Below are positions 1-8,634 of a stretch of 64,000 nt of DNA, one piece after another (the first letter of the stretch is position 1; each line of letters begins with the position of its first letter). This stretch comes from Terrimonas sp937888905. Its GTDB lineage: Bacteria; Bacteroidota; Bacteroidia; Chitinophagales; Chitinophagaceae. The notes beneath the pieces are model-generated. The model was not told the origin of the DNA. It ran no database searches and saw nothing but the letters and a program-made list of their open reading frames with translations. Position numbers and translations under genes: made by a program. Where the stretch lies: NCBI GenBank assembly GCA_937888905.1, contig CALATA010000001.1, positions 558,001-622,000 of the forward strand, given 5' to 3'.

Positions 1-5
1 GTCGC

Positions 6-1136
6 TTATTTAATTTCTTCGAAAAAAAGATCGGCAGCAATACCGTCCGCGAGCAAACGGCCTTCATCGGTGAGGCGTAAGTTGTTTTCCTGCGCTACCA
101 GATGTCCTGCATCGATATGGCGTTGTGCCGCTTTCAGCAATTGTATTTTTTCCAAAGAAGGAATATTCGAAAGATCCAGCCCGTCTGCGGTACGCAAGGC
201 AATCATGATCCGTTCATTCAGTTGTTGTACGCCCGTAAGTTCCTCTTTCTCGAAAGGAATAATTCCTTCCTGCAGCGAACGGATATACGCCTGGTTATTG
301 GCGATGTTCCACCAGCGGCTTTTTCCATCAAACGAATGTGCGGATGGTCCGAGGCCGATATAGGATTTGCCCTGCCAATAGGCGGAGTTGTGCCGGCTGC
401 GATATCCCGGCCGGGCAAAATTGGAGATTTCATAGTGTTCGTAGCCGTTTTCTTTTGCCCACTGCATGAGGTAAAGAAAATGCCTTGATTGTTTATCGGG
501 ATCCACATCCGGCACTTTACCGGTGCGGATCATTTTATTGAGCGGGGTCTGTGGTTCCACCGTTAAGGCATAACAGGATAAATGGGGAATGTTCAGCGCT
601 TTGGCCTGTTCGAGATCCTGGTGCCATTGGTCATCCGAAAGTCCCGGTCCTCCGTAAATAAGATCGATGGTGATGTTGTTGAAATATTCCCGGGCCTTTT
701 TAACCTGCTCGAACGCCTGTTTGGCGGTATGTGCGCGGTTCATCCAGCGAAGCTCTTCTTCAAAAAAACTCTGTACGCCGATACTGAGGCGGTTAATGCC
801 TGCATCACGCCATTCTTTCAATCTTTCTTCAGAAATATCATCCGGGTTTACTTCCAATGTAATTTCTGCATCCGGATCTACGTTAAAGTGGCCGCGGACC
901 GCATTCAGCAATTGTGTAAGCTCAGAAAGGGTAAGCAAACTGGGCGTGCCGCCGCCAAAATAGATGGTGTGAACGGCTTCGCCGGTAGGAAAAGGAAATT
1001 GTTCCGCCGCCAGCCGGGCCTCTTCCTGCAACGCAGCCACCAGTTCGGGCTTGTAATGCAGTGACGTACTGAAATGAAAATTGCAATAGTGACAGGCCTG
1101 TTTGCAGAAAGGAATATGAAGATAAATACCAGCCAA
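6..1136 (-). CDS. hemW: HemW-type radical SAM protein
   Basis: This 376-residue protein is a radical S-adenosylmethionine enzyme of the HemW branch. HemW proteins are heme-binding chaperones related to oxygen-independent coproporphyrinogen oxidase HemN. The iron-sulfur motif CKQACHYC (Cys11, Cys15, Cys18) begins ten residues after the start. It is followed by Phe rather than by the extra cysteine typical of HemN. A GGGTPS motif lies near residue 60, and the HNSAYW box (HNxxYW, the heme-binding motif of HemW) is present in the second half, before GLGPSAHSF. The length is normal for HemW. The gene is divergent from the Omp85 gene, with 48 bases between the starts. HemW rather than HemN is the confident reading; catalytic coproporphyrinogen oxidase activity is unlikely. 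Confidence 0.93.
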   Translation of the reverse strand: MAGIYLHIPFCKQACHYCNFHFSTSLHYKPELVAALQEEARLAAEQFPFPTGEAVHTIYFGGGTPSLLTLSELTQLLNAVRGHFNVDPDAEITLEVNPDDISEERLKEWRDAGINRLSIGVQSFFEEELRWMNRAHTAKQAFEQVKKAREYFNNITIDLIYGGPGLSDDQWHQDLEQAKALNIPHLSCYALTVEPQTPLNKMIRTGKVPDVDPDKQSRHFLYLMQWAKENGYEHYEISNFARPGYRSRHNSAYWQGKSYIGLGPSAHSFDGKSRWWNIANNQAYIRSLQEGIIPFEKEELTGVQQLNERIMIALRTADGLDLSNIPSLEKIQLLKAAQRHIDAGHLVAQENNLRLTDEGRLLADGIAADLFFEEIK

Positions 1137-1184
1137 GCGAAACCGATTGTTTGTGGATTAATACTATTATTGCCGGAGAATAGC

Positions 1185-2987
1185 ATGACAAAGGTACGAC
1201 ACCTTCTTACCGCAGTTTTGTTTTTGTTGTCGGGACTCAGGTCATCGGCGCAGGATCGTTATTCACTGACCCTGAGAGCCGTGGACTACGATGAAAAAGC
1301 ATTGCAGCAGATTTTGCAGCCGCCCGGTACATTCGATAACCGCCTGTTGTGCGTTGAATACGTCAACGGATTACCGGATCGCCTGCGTGGCCGCGGTTAC
1401 GTTACCGCTTCTCTCGATACTGCGCGTTTTGATTCACTGGGTGCTTATGCAGTGATTTATATCGGCAAACCCTACCGCTGGGCTAAACTCGATGCCGATG
1501 GCGTGGAACCCGCGCTGCTGGCAGCCGGCGGCTGGCGCGAACAGCAGTACCGTGATAAACCCATCGACTTCAACCAGGTGAGCATGCTGCAGCAGCGCAT
1601 CCTGAATTACCTGGAAAACAACGGCCATCCTTTTGCAAAAGTGTCGCTGGAAAATCTTCAATTGAATGATGACGCCATTTCTGCACGGTTAAAAGTAGAC
1701 AAAGGACCTTTGTACCGCGTAGACAGTATCGAGATCAAAGGCAATGCAAAAGTATCCAACGAATACCTGCAACGCTACCTCGATCTGCGTAACGGCAGCA
1801 CTTATAGTAAAGAAAAGCTGCAACGCATCAGCGGTCTACTCCGCGAACTCACTTATGTGGAAGAAGAATTTCCGCCACGCATCCTGTGGCGCAGCAGCGG
1901 CGCAACGATCGAAGTATACCTGAAACAAAAACGCAGCAGCCAGGCAAGCCTGATAGTCGGCTTTTTGCCCAACAATGATCAGCTTTCCTCCAAAAAATTA
2001 CTGATCACGGGCGAAGGCAACCTGAATTTAAAAAATGCATTGGGCGCCGGAGAAACGATTGGATTGGTATGGCAGCAATTGCAGGTAAAATCACAGCGGC
2101 TGAACATCGTTTACCAGCATCCCTACCTGTTCCGTTCGCCGATAGGACTGGATTTCGGGTTCGATATGTTTCGCAAAGACAGCAGTTTTCTGAACGTCAA
2201 CTTCCAGATCGGCGCGCAATACATCCTCAACACGCAGCAATCGGGAAAGCTGTTCCTGCAAAGATTTCAAACGGTGGTCAACGGCATCGACCTCAATTAT
2301 GTACTGCAAAACCGCCGGCTACCGGAAGCGGCAGATGTATCGGTGACCAATGTGGGACTGGAATATGAAAGCAACACCACCAACTACCGGTTCAATCCGG
2401 TGCGGGGAAGTGAAATAAAAATGGTCACCACCATCGGTAATAAAAAGATCAAACAGAATAATGCGGTGCTGGAGCTGAAAGACCCCAACGATCCGGACTT
2501 CGACTTCAAAAAGATCTACGATACGCTGAAAGCAAAAACCTACCAGGTGCGTGTGCGGCTGCAGGCAGCGCATTATTTTCCCCTCAGTAAAAAAGGCCTG
2601 AGCACCCTGAAGGTGGGGGCGCAGGGCGGTTATCTGCAAAGTGGTTATCTGTTCCGCAATGAGCTTTTCCAGATCGGTGGTTACAAACTGCTGCGCGGTT
2701 TTGATGAAGAAAGTCAGTACCTCTCACAATATGGTATTGGCACGGTGGAATACCGTTACCTGATCGGAGAGAACTCCTTCTTCTATGGATTTGTCGACGG
2801 CGGCTGGGGACGCAATCATAGTCAGAATGTAAAAGAAACCCATACTTATCTCGGTGCGGGATTAGGCATCGCGTTTGAAACCAAAGTGGGCATCTTCAAC
2901 CTGGCCTGGGCGGTGGGCAAAAGAGATGACACGGACTTTAATCTTCGTCAATCAAAGATTCATTTTGGGTTTGTCAGCTTTTTCTAA
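1185..2987 (+). CDS. Omp85/BamA-TamA-like outer-membrane protein
   Basis: This 600-residue protein probably inserts or translocates outer-membrane or surface proteins. The N-terminus is a signal peptide (basic MTKVR, hydrophobic core, SSAQ cleavage region). The middle carries POTRA-like sequence around YRVDSIEIKGNAKVSNEYL. The C-terminal half is rich in alternating aromatic strands and contains LLRGFDEES, the RGF motif of the Omp85 barrel lid loop. The barrel ends in Phe-Phe. The frame is open from 1074, but that start would overlap hemW. The ATG at 1185 has GGAGAA just upstream and gives a proper signal peptide. It is smaller than BamA (usually 750-900 residues) and closer to the TamA/surface-antigen type. 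The exact client is unknown. Confidence 0.85.
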   Translation: MTKVRHLLTAVLFLLSGLRSSAQDRYSLTLRAVDYDEKALQQILQPPGTFDNRLLCVEYVNGLPDRLRGRGYVTASLDTARFDSLGAYAVIYIGKPYRWAKLDADGVEPALLAAGGWREQQYRDKPIDFNQVSMLQQRILNYLENNGHPFAKVSLENLQLNDDAISARLKVDKGPLYRVDSIEIKGNAKVSNEYLQRYLDLRNGSTYSKEKLQRISGLLRELTYVEEEFPPRILWRSSGATIEVYLKQKRSSQASLIVGFLPNNDQLSSKKLLITGEGNLNLKNALGAGETIGLVWQQLQVKSQRLNIVYQHPYLFRSPIGLDFGFDMFRKDSSFLNVNFQIGAQYILNTQQSGKLFLQRFQTVVNGIDLNYVLQNRRLPEAADVSVTNVGLEYESNTTNYRFNPVRGSEIKMVTTIGNKKIKQNNAVLELKDPNDPDFDFKKIYDTLKAKTYQVRVRLQAAHYFPLSKKGLSTLKVGAQGGYLQSGYLFRNELFQIGGYKLLRGFDEESQYLSQYGIGTVEYRYLIGENSFFYGFVDGGWGRNHSQNVKETHTYLGAGLGIAFETKVGIFNLAWAVGKRDDTDFNLRQSKIHFGFVSFF

Positions 2988-2998
2988 AACGGTGCCTT

Positions 2999-3006
2999 TA
3001 TTTTTG
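2999..3006 (+). promoter_or_regulatory. -7 promoter element for the DUF4271 gene
   Basis: TATTTTTG matches the Bacteroidota -7 consensus TAnnTTTG and lies 11 bases before the GTG start at 3018. Confidence 0.6.
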
Positions 3007-3017
3007 CAGCATAAATC

Positions 3018-3980
3018 GTGGTATTGAACCGAATTTTCCTCTTGTGCATTTTTGGGCTCTTCTCGTTGGTAGTATCCGGACAACAGCCGGACTCACTATC
3101 CCGCGCCAATGCGGGAAGTGCGCAGGCGGATAGCGTCAATGCGGCCCGGGCAGACAGTTTGCAGAAATATTCGGGCCGGAATCTTTTGCCGGTAAAAAAA
3201 CGTTCGGCGGTCATGCCATCGTGGACTACGCAGGAGGGTGTACCGTTGCCTTTACAAATTCTGTCGCACCAGCCATACTTTGGCTTTACCGGTGAGCCGG
3301 TAATCAGTCAATCAAGGGAGCGAAAAGTGGATGACCGTGACCTGTTGTTTTATGTGCTGACAGGCGTAGTGTTGCTATTTGCATTGCTTAAACAGCTATT
3401 TGGAAAATACCTGGCAGATCTGCGTCGTTTATTTTTCCGGTCTACGCTCAAGCAGCGTCAGTTGCGCGAGCAATTATTGCAAACACCGCTGCCATCCTTG
3501 CTGTTCAATATCTTTTTCTTCATAACGGGCGGACTTTACCTCGCATTTCTGTTTACTCACCTGCAACTGGATCTGCCGGACACAGGATTCTGGTTGCTGG
3601 CGCTCTATGGTTTTGGGGCACTGGCGGCTACCTACCTGGTCAAATACATCGGTCTGAAATTGATCGGCTGGTTGTTTCGCATGACACCACTGACTGATGC
3701 CTACGTGTTTGTGGTGTTCATGGTGAACAAGGCGCTGGGCATATTCCTGCTGCCGTTTTTATGGCTGGTAAGTTATGCTTCGGGCGAATTGCAGACGGTC
3801 GCCTGGTCAATTTCCTGGGCCGGTATCGGTTTATTGTTATTGTATCGTTACATATTAGGATGGGGAGCTGTCCGTAATCAGGTCAGCTTCAGGCTTTTTC
3901 ATTTTGTACTGTACCTGCTGGCTTTTGAAGTGGCGCCCCTGCTGCTCATCTATAAAGTGGTACTATCAGTATTTAAGTAG
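3018..3980 (+). CDS. DUF4271 membrane protein
   Basis: This 320-residue protein has an N-terminal signal-like segment (FLLCIFGLFSLVVSG), then about 80 polar residues, then several hydrophobic helices from roughly residue 110 to the end (LLFYVLTGVVLLFALL, LLFNIFFFITGGLYLAFLF, WLLALYGFGALAATYLV, IFLLPFLWLVSYA, GIGLLLLYRYILGW, FVLYLLAFEVAPLLLIYKVVL). It matches the Bacteroidota DUF4271 family, whose function is unknown and which commonly sits directly before uroporphyrinogen-III synthase, as it does here. The start is a GTG; a TTG two codons later is an alternative. An own promoter lies just upstream. Confidence 0.8.
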   Translation: MVLNRIFLLCIFGLFSLVVSGQQPDSLSRANAGSAQADSVNAARADSLQKYSGRNLLPVKKRSAVMPSWTTQEGVPLPLQILSHQPYFGFTGEPVISQSRERKVDDRDLLFYVLTGVVLLFALLKQLFGKYLADLRRLFFRSTLKQRQLREQLLQTPLPSLLFNIFFFITGGLYLAFLFTHLQLDLPDTGFWLLALYGFGALAATYLVKYIGLKLIGWLFRMTPLTDAYVFVVFMVNKALGIFLLPFLWLVSYASGELQTVAWSISWAGIGLLLLYRYILGWGAVRNQVSFRLFHFVLYLLAFEVAPLLLIYKVVLSVFK

Positions 3981-3987
3981 AAAGGTG

Positions 3988-3995
3988 TACCTTTG
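3988..3995 (+). promoter_or_regulatory. -7 promoter element for hemD
   Basis: TACCTTTG matches TAnnTTTG. It lies just after the stop codon of the DUF4271 gene and 23 bases before the hemD ATG, so hemD has its own promoter as well as possible readthrough. Confidence 0.65.
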
Positions 3996-4017
3996 CACCC
4001 AAATTCAGCCACACTTC

Positions 4018-4824
4018 ATGGTAAAGAACGGGGTCACTAAGGCCGATACAAAGGCCAAAACAACACAACAGATACTGATCACCCAGCCGAGACCGGAAAG
4101 CGAGAAATCGCCATATTTTGAGCTGGAAAGAAAGTATAATGTAAAACTGGCATTCCAACCATTTATCCGGCTGGAAGGGATTCCGGCCCGCGATTTCCGC
4201 AAGCAAAAGATCGACATTGCTTCTTATACTGCGGTAATCTTCACCAGCCGCAACGCCATCGATCACTTCTTCCGCACCTGCGAGGAAATGAAAGTGAGCG
4301 TTTCGCAGGATACCAAGTATTTCTGTATCACCGAAGCGGTGGCACTTTATCTCCAGAAATTCATCCTCTACCGCAAACGCAAGGTTTTCTACGGCGCCGA
4401 CGGTTCCAACAAAAGCATGTTCGAGGTAGTGAACAAACACAAGGGAAATGAAAAATTCCTGTATGTATGTTCCGAAAACCAGCAGGACAATGACATTGTG
4501 AACTGGCTGAAGAGCAACAATTGTGAATTTGCGCTGGCATTTATGTACCGCACACAAAGCAATGACGTGAAAGAGCTGTTGACCAAGACAGATTTCGACG
4601 TCATTTGTTTTTTTACCCCCAGCGGTATCAAAAGTCTTTTTGACAACGTACCTGAGTACAAACAGAATGGAACGGTGATCGGCGCATTTGGCAGCAATAC
4701 GAGCCGCGCTGCCGAAGAAGCCGGTCTTAGCCTCGAGATCGTGGCGCCGCACCCCAAAAGTCCCAGTATGGTTTCTGCACTGGATCAGTATTTGGCCTCG
4801 TCGACGGTGAAGAAGAAGAGTTAA
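4018..4824 (+). CDS. hemD: Uroporphyrinogen-III synthase
   Basis: This 268-residue protein fits HemD, which closes and inverts ring D of hydroxymethylbilane to give uroporphyrinogen III in heme synthesis. HemD sequences diverge strongly. The call rests on the opening ILITQPRPESEKSPYF, on VIFTSRNAIDHFF near residue 80, on DVICFFTPSGIKSLFDNVPEY near residue 200, on IGAFGSNTSRAAEEAGL, and on the C-terminal APHPKSPSMVSAL, all at the expected spacing for the two-lobed fold. The frame is open from 3904, but the ATG at 4018 follows a good promoter and avoids overlap with the DUF4271 gene. The upstream DUF4271 neighbour supports the call. Confidence 0.85.
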   Translation: MVKNGVTKADTKAKTTQQILITQPRPESEKSPYFELERKYNVKLAFQPFIRLEGIPARDFRKQKIDIASYTAVIFTSRNAIDHFFRTCEEMKVSVSQDTKYFCITEAVALYLQKFILYRKRKVFYGADGSNKSMFEVVNKHKGNEKFLYVCSENQQDNDIVNWLKSNNCEFALAFMYRTQSNDVKELLTKTDFDVICFFTPSGIKSLFDNVPEYKQNGTVIGAFGSNTSRAAEEAGLSLEIVAPHPKSPSMVSALDQYLASSTVKKKS

Positions 4825-4988
4825 ACAGCCGTTGTAAGTTTTAAGTAATAGGTTATAAGTTTTTTCATGGTTCGTGTCCTCACGAACCATGGCTTTTTAT
4901 TGACGATTCACGATTCCCCATTGACGATTCCTCACTTCTTTTTTTGGCTTTTGAATTTTGCCTTTTGAATTTTGAGGAACTTTGAGGG
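4825..4988. repeat. Composite intergenic repeat block, hemD-yyaL
   Basis: The block starts at the hemD stop. It contains an AAGTTTTAAGTAATAGGTT-type array (about 4834-4862), a perfect 11-base inverted repeat CATGGTTCGTG/CACGAACCATG with loop TCCT (4866-4891) followed by CTTTTT, a TTGACGATTCACGATT-type array (about 4899-4940), and a TTTTGAATTTTGCC-type array (about 4950-4978). It has no coding potential. The hairpin plus T-run could terminate hemD. The same motif types recur in other gaps of this window. Confidence 0.75.
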
Positions 4989-7037
4989 ATGCACGCTCAT
5001 ACCAACCATCTCGTACACGAAACAAGCCCCTATCTTTTACAACACGCCCACAACCCGGTAGACTGGCATCCCTGGAGCCCGGAGGCGCTGGAAAAAGCAC
5101 GGAGGGAAGACAAGCCCATACTGGTAAGCATTGGCTATGCCGCCTGCCACTGGTGTCATGTGATGGAACGTGAAAGTTTCGAAGATCCGGCCGTGGCAGC
5201 GCTGATGAATGAACACTTCGTCAACATCAAGATCGACCGCGAAGAACGGCCCGATCTCGATCACATTTACATGGATGCCGTGCAGGCCATGACCGGCAGC
5301 GGCGGCTGGCCGCTGAACGTATTTCTGACGCCGGAAGGAAAGCCCTTTTATGGCGGCACTTATTTCCCTCCCAGACGGGCCTTTAACCGCTCCTCCTGGA
5401 CGGAAACGCTCACAGGTATTTATCAGGCATTCGCCGAACGCCGCGAAGAGATCGAAGCCCAGGCCGGCAATATGATCGCCCATCTCGAGCAGGCCAACCA
5501 ATTCGGCCGCAGCAACCGCACGGAAGCACCGGTGCGGATGGAAGAAGTGGCGGCCAACCTGCTGCGCACCGCCGACAAGGAATGGGGCGGATTCGGCCGG
5601 GCACCCAAATTTCCCCAGACATTTGTGATCCGCTTCCTGCTTCGCTACGGCCGCCGCAACGACAAGGAAGGACTCGAAGCGGAGGCGCTGCAACAGGCGC
5701 TGCTCAGTCTCGACCGGATGATCGAAGGCGGTATCTACGACCAGATCGGGGGCGGCTTTGCCCGCTATGCCACGGATACCGAATGGCTGATCCCCCATTT
5801 TGAAAAAATGCTTTATGACAATGCGCTGCTGCTGGCGGTGATCAGCGAGGCGGCGCAACTGACCGGCAACGGACGATACCAGGAGGTGATCCATGAAACA
5901 ATGGGATTCGTAAAACGTGAATTGCTGTCGCCCGAGGGCGGGTTCTATGCGGCCCTGGACGCCGACAGCGAAGGAGAAGAAGGACGTTACTATGTGTGGA
6001 ATAAAAAAGAGGTGGAGGAAACGCTGGGAGAGAAGGCCGCGCTGTTTTGTGAATACTACGACATAACGGAGCAGGGTAACTGGGAGGAAAAGAACATCCT
6101 GCGTGTACAGGAGCCCGATCTGGCGGCTTTTGCCCGGTTGAGAGGGATTGATGCCGCCGGGTTAAAACAAACGCTGCAGGAAGGCCGGGAGCGCCTGCTG
6201 GCAGCCCGGGAAAAAAGAATCAGGCCTTTATTGGACGACAAAATAATCCTGGGGTGGAACGCGTTGATGAATACGGCATGCTGCCGCGCATTCCGCGCAA
6301 CTGGCCGGGAAGAATACCGGCACCTGGCTATCCGGAACATGGAATTTTTGCTGAAGGCATTCAGGGATGCGGAAGAAGGCCGGCTACTGCATACCTGGAA
6401 AAAAGGGAAAGCAAAATATCCGGCATTCCTGGACGATTATGCTTTCCTGATCGAATCGTTGCTACAATTGCAGGAAATCACGGCCGACACGCGCTGGCTG
6501 AAGGAAGCGGCGCAACTGACGGATCATGTGTGGGAGCATTTTGGGGATGAAGAAGGCCCGCTTTTCTATTATACACCCGATTACCAGACCGATATTATTT
6601 TAAGGAAAAAAGAGATCTATGACGGAGCGGTGCCCTCCGGTAATTCGGTAATGGCCACTAACCTGTACCGGCTGGGCATTTACTATGATGCATTGCCCTG
6701 GCGGGACCGTGCGGAAAAGATGGTGGAGAGCCTTTCCGGCGTGGTCGGACGACATGCCGGGTCCTTTGCCAACTGGGCGGGTTTGTTACAGGAGTGGGCC
6801 GGAGGGACCCAGGAAATTGTGGTAATTGGTCCGGAAAAAGAGATATATGAGAAAATATTATATGAATATGTGCCACATGGATTGATGCTTTATTCACCGG
6901 TTGAAAACCAGGAATTTGCCCTGACGAAAGGGAAAAAACCAAGTGAAAAAACAAATATTTATTTATGCAAAAATTTTGCCTGCCGTGAGCCGGTGGAGCA
7001 GGTAAATCAGCTTATGATGTTGATTAACAATGCCTAA
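4989..7037 (+). CDS. YyaL-type thioredoxin-domain protein (DUF255/SPATA20 family)
   Basis: This 682-residue protein has an N-terminal thioredoxin-like domain (DUF255) and a C-terminal alpha/alpha-toroid related to N-acylglucosamine epimerases, the architecture of B. subtilis YyaL and human SPATA20. The opening HETSPYLLQHAHNPVDWHPW and the CHWC motif (Cys53, Cys56) are family signatures, followed by KIDREERPDLD and GGWPLNVFLTP. The toroid region contains GGGFARYATD and WLIPHFEKMLYDNALL. There is no signal peptide, so it is cytoplasmic. The biochemical role is not established for the family. The ATG follows GAGGG. The length is full and no key residue is missing. Confidence 0.92.
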   Translation: MHAHTNHLVHETSPYLLQHAHNPVDWHPWSPEALEKARREDKPILVSIGYAACHWCHVMERESFEDPAVAALMNEHFVNIKIDREERPDLDHIYMDAVQAMTGSGGWPLNVFLTPEGKPFYGGTYFPPRRAFNRSSWTETLTGIYQAFAERREEIEAQAGNMIAHLEQANQFGRSNRTEAPVRMEEVAANLLRTADKEWGGFGRAPKFPQTFVIRFLLRYGRRNDKEGLEAEALQQALLSLDRMIEGGIYDQIGGGFARYATDTEWLIPHFEKMLYDNALLLAVISEAAQLTGNGRYQEVIHETMGFVKRELLSPEGGFYAALDADSEGEEGRYYVWNKKEVEETLGEKAALFCEYYDITEQGNWEEKNILRVQEPDLAAFARLRGIDAAGLKQTLQEGRERLLAAREKRIRPLLDDKIILGWNALMNTACCRAFRATGREEYRHLAIRNMEFLLKAFRDAEEGRLLHTWKKGKAKYPAFLDDYAFLIESLLQLQEITADTRWLKEAAQLTDHVWEHFGDEEGPLFYYTPDYQTDIILRKKEIYDGAVPSGNSVMATNLYRLGIYYDALPWRDRAEKMVESLSGVVGRHAGSFANWAGLLQEWAGGTQEIVVIGPEKEIYEKILYEYVPHGLMLYSPVENQEFALTKGKKPSEKTNIYLCKNFACREPVEQVNQLMMLINNA

Positions 7038-7114
7038 GGGGGTTAAGATAATTTTCTGTTAAATACAATAATCTCTATCGGGATTCGTTAGATAAATTAC
7101 GCCGTAAAACAACC

Positions 7115-7176
7115 TTTGACTGTAAAAAAATAAATTGTAACCTTGTGCGCTTGAATAAACCAAAATATTATATTTG
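7115..7176 (+). promoter_or_regulatory. Two tandem promoters for the gld cluster
   Basis: TTTG at 7115-7118 is spaced 19 bases from TAACCTTG (7138-7145), close to the Bacteroidota TTTG-N19-TAnnTTTG consensus with one mismatch. A second, exact -7 element TATATTTG lies at 7169-7176, 19 bases before the gldK ATG. They would initiate the gldKLMN transcript at two points about 30 bases apart. Confidence 0.6.
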
Positions 7177-7195
7177 CCCAATACCCTTTAAGTGT

Positions 7196-8494
7196 ATGAA
7201 AATGAAAAACCCTAACTACGCTATCGTTGCGGCTATGAGCATTTTGATGCTGGCGAGCTGTAAATCGGGAAAAAACAAAGGCGGCTCTTTACCGAACGAC
7301 GGTCAGGTGCATGGCATCGCGGCCGGCAGCAGGTATTCTTTGCCGAAGCCTCCGGGAATGGTTTACATCCCGCAAGGTTCCTTCCATATGGGCCCCAGTG
7401 ATGAGGACCCTGCTTTTGCGTTCAGTGCCCGTAACCGTGCTGTTTCAATCAGCGGTTTCTGGATGGATGCTACTGAAGTCACCAACATGGAGTACCGCCA
7501 GTTTGTTTACTGGGTACGTGACTCCGTTGCTGCCCGCAAGCTCGGCTATGTGAAAGCCGGTGCTGACGGCGATGAAGCAGTTGACTGGCAGAAGATGAAG
7601 ACGTTCAAGTGGAACGATCCCAAAAACGTTGAGGCTCTTGCAAGTACCGACATGATCCTCTCTCCTGAGGACCGTATCTTCGGAAAAAAAGAAGTGGATG
7701 TAAACCAACTGGTTTACCACTCCGAAATCTTCGACCTCAAAGAAGCGGCCAAGCGTGAGAACGCTAAAAGACCCCGCAAAGATTTCATTGAAAAGAAAGA
7801 CGTTCGTATCTATCCTGATAGCCTCGTGTGGATCCGCGACTTCGCGTATTCTTACAACGAGCCGATGACAAAACGTTACTTCTCTCACCCCGCATTCGAC
7901 AACTATCCTGTAGTAGGCGTAAGCTGGAAACAGGCAACTGCTTTCTGCGAGTGGAGAACTCACTACCTCAATTCATTCCTGATCGGCAAGAACCGCGTGC
8001 AGGAGTCTGACTTCCGCCTGCCTACCGAAGCGCAGTGGGAATATGCAGCCCGCGGCGGACGCTCTCAGTCTATGTTCCCCTGGGGTAGCTACTATCTCCG
8101 CAACAAGAAAGGATGTCTGCTGGCCAACTTCAAGCCTGGCCGTGGTAACTATCCCGAAGACGGAGGTTTCTACACGGTGCGTGCCGATGCTTACTGGCCT
8201 AACGATTACGGTCTGTATTGCATGTCAGGTAACGTAGCAGAATGGACTTCTTCTATCTATTACGAAGGTCGTAACAACTTCCAGCACGATATGAACCCCG
8301 ATGTACGCTGGAATGCGAAAGATGACGATCCCCCCCTCATGAAACGCAAGATCATCCGTGGCGGAAGCTGGAAAGATGTAGGTTATTACCTGCAAACAGG
8401 TACCAGTACCTACGAATACCAGGATTCAGCAAAATCGTATGTAGGTTTCCGTTGTGTGATCGATCTGCCTGCTGCTTCCGGTCGCCGCAGATAA
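7196..8494 (+). CDS. gldK: Gliding/type IX secretion lipoprotein GldK
   Basis: This 432-residue lipoprotein is GldK (PorK), which with GldN/PorN forms the periplasmic outer-membrane-associated ring of the type IX secretion system. The signal peptide ends in the lipobox LASC (Cys22). The mature part is a formylglycine-generating-enzyme-like (SUMF1) fold: MVYIPQGSFHMG, WMDATEVTNMEYRQF, VGVSWKQATAFCEWR, RLPTEAQWEYAARGG, YCMSGNVAEWT and IIRGGSWKD. GldK proteins use this fold structurally rather than as an enzyme. A GTG at 7145 is in frame, but it lies inside the promoter region; the ATG at 7196 (or 7202) gives a clean lipoprotein signal. It is first in the gldKLMN cluster. Confidence 0.96.
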   Translation: MKMKNPNYAIVAAMSILMLASCKSGKNKGGSLPNDGQVHGIAAGSRYSLPKPPGMVYIPQGSFHMGPSDEDPAFAFSARNRAVSISGFWMDATEVTNMEYRQFVYWVRDSVAARKLGYVKAGADGDEAVDWQKMKTFKWNDPKNVEALASTDMILSPEDRIFGKKEVDVNQLVYHSEIFDLKEAAKRENAKRPRKDFIEKKDVRIYPDSLVWIRDFAYSYNEPMTKRYFSHPAFDNYPVVGVSWKQATAFCEWRTHYLNSFLIGKNRVQESDFRLPTEAQWEYAARGGRSQSMFPWGSYYLRNKKGCLLANFKPGRGNYPEDGGFYTVRADAYWPNDYGLYCMSGNVAEWTSSIYYEGRNNFQHDMNPDVRWNAKDDDPPLMKRKIIRGGSWKDVGYYLQTGTSTYEYQDSAKSYVGFRCVIDLPAASGRRR

Positions 8495-8535
8495 TGCTCC
8501 ACCAAATTGACTTATCGCATTTAAACTTAATAATA

Positions 8536-8580
8536 GCAGGGAAGGTTGACGATCAACCTCAGCCTTCCCTGCTTTAGTTT
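8536..8580 (+). terminator. Hairpin between gldK and gldL (attenuator or partial terminator)
   Basis: A perfect 10-base stem GCAGGGAAGG/CCTTCCCTGC (8536-8545 with 8563-8572) is followed by TTTAGTTTT. Its loop holds another stem, TTGA/TCAA, which can extend to AGGTTGA/TCAACCT (8543-8549 with 8553-8559) at the expense of the inner bases of the outer stem. It lies inside the gld operon, so it more likely adjusts gldK:gldLMN transcript ratio or protects an mRNA end than stops transcription fully. Confidence 0.6.
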
Positions 8581-8634
8581 TACCAATTCCTAATTATCAA
8601 CACAAAACAACTCTCGTTTTAAAACTGACTCTTT

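Noticed and set aside
1074..1184. Upstream start of the Omp85 gene at 1074
   Set aside because: It would overlap hemW by 63 bases and bury the signal peptide; the ATG at 1185 fits a signal peptide and ribosome-binding site.
3973..4890. Open frame of 305 codons opposite hemD
   Set aside because: It covers hemD almost exactly and begins in the palindrome after it; hemD itself has promoter, start and family motifs.
7145..7195. GTG start of gldK at 7145
   Set aside because: It lies within the second promoter and would mask the lipoprotein signal.
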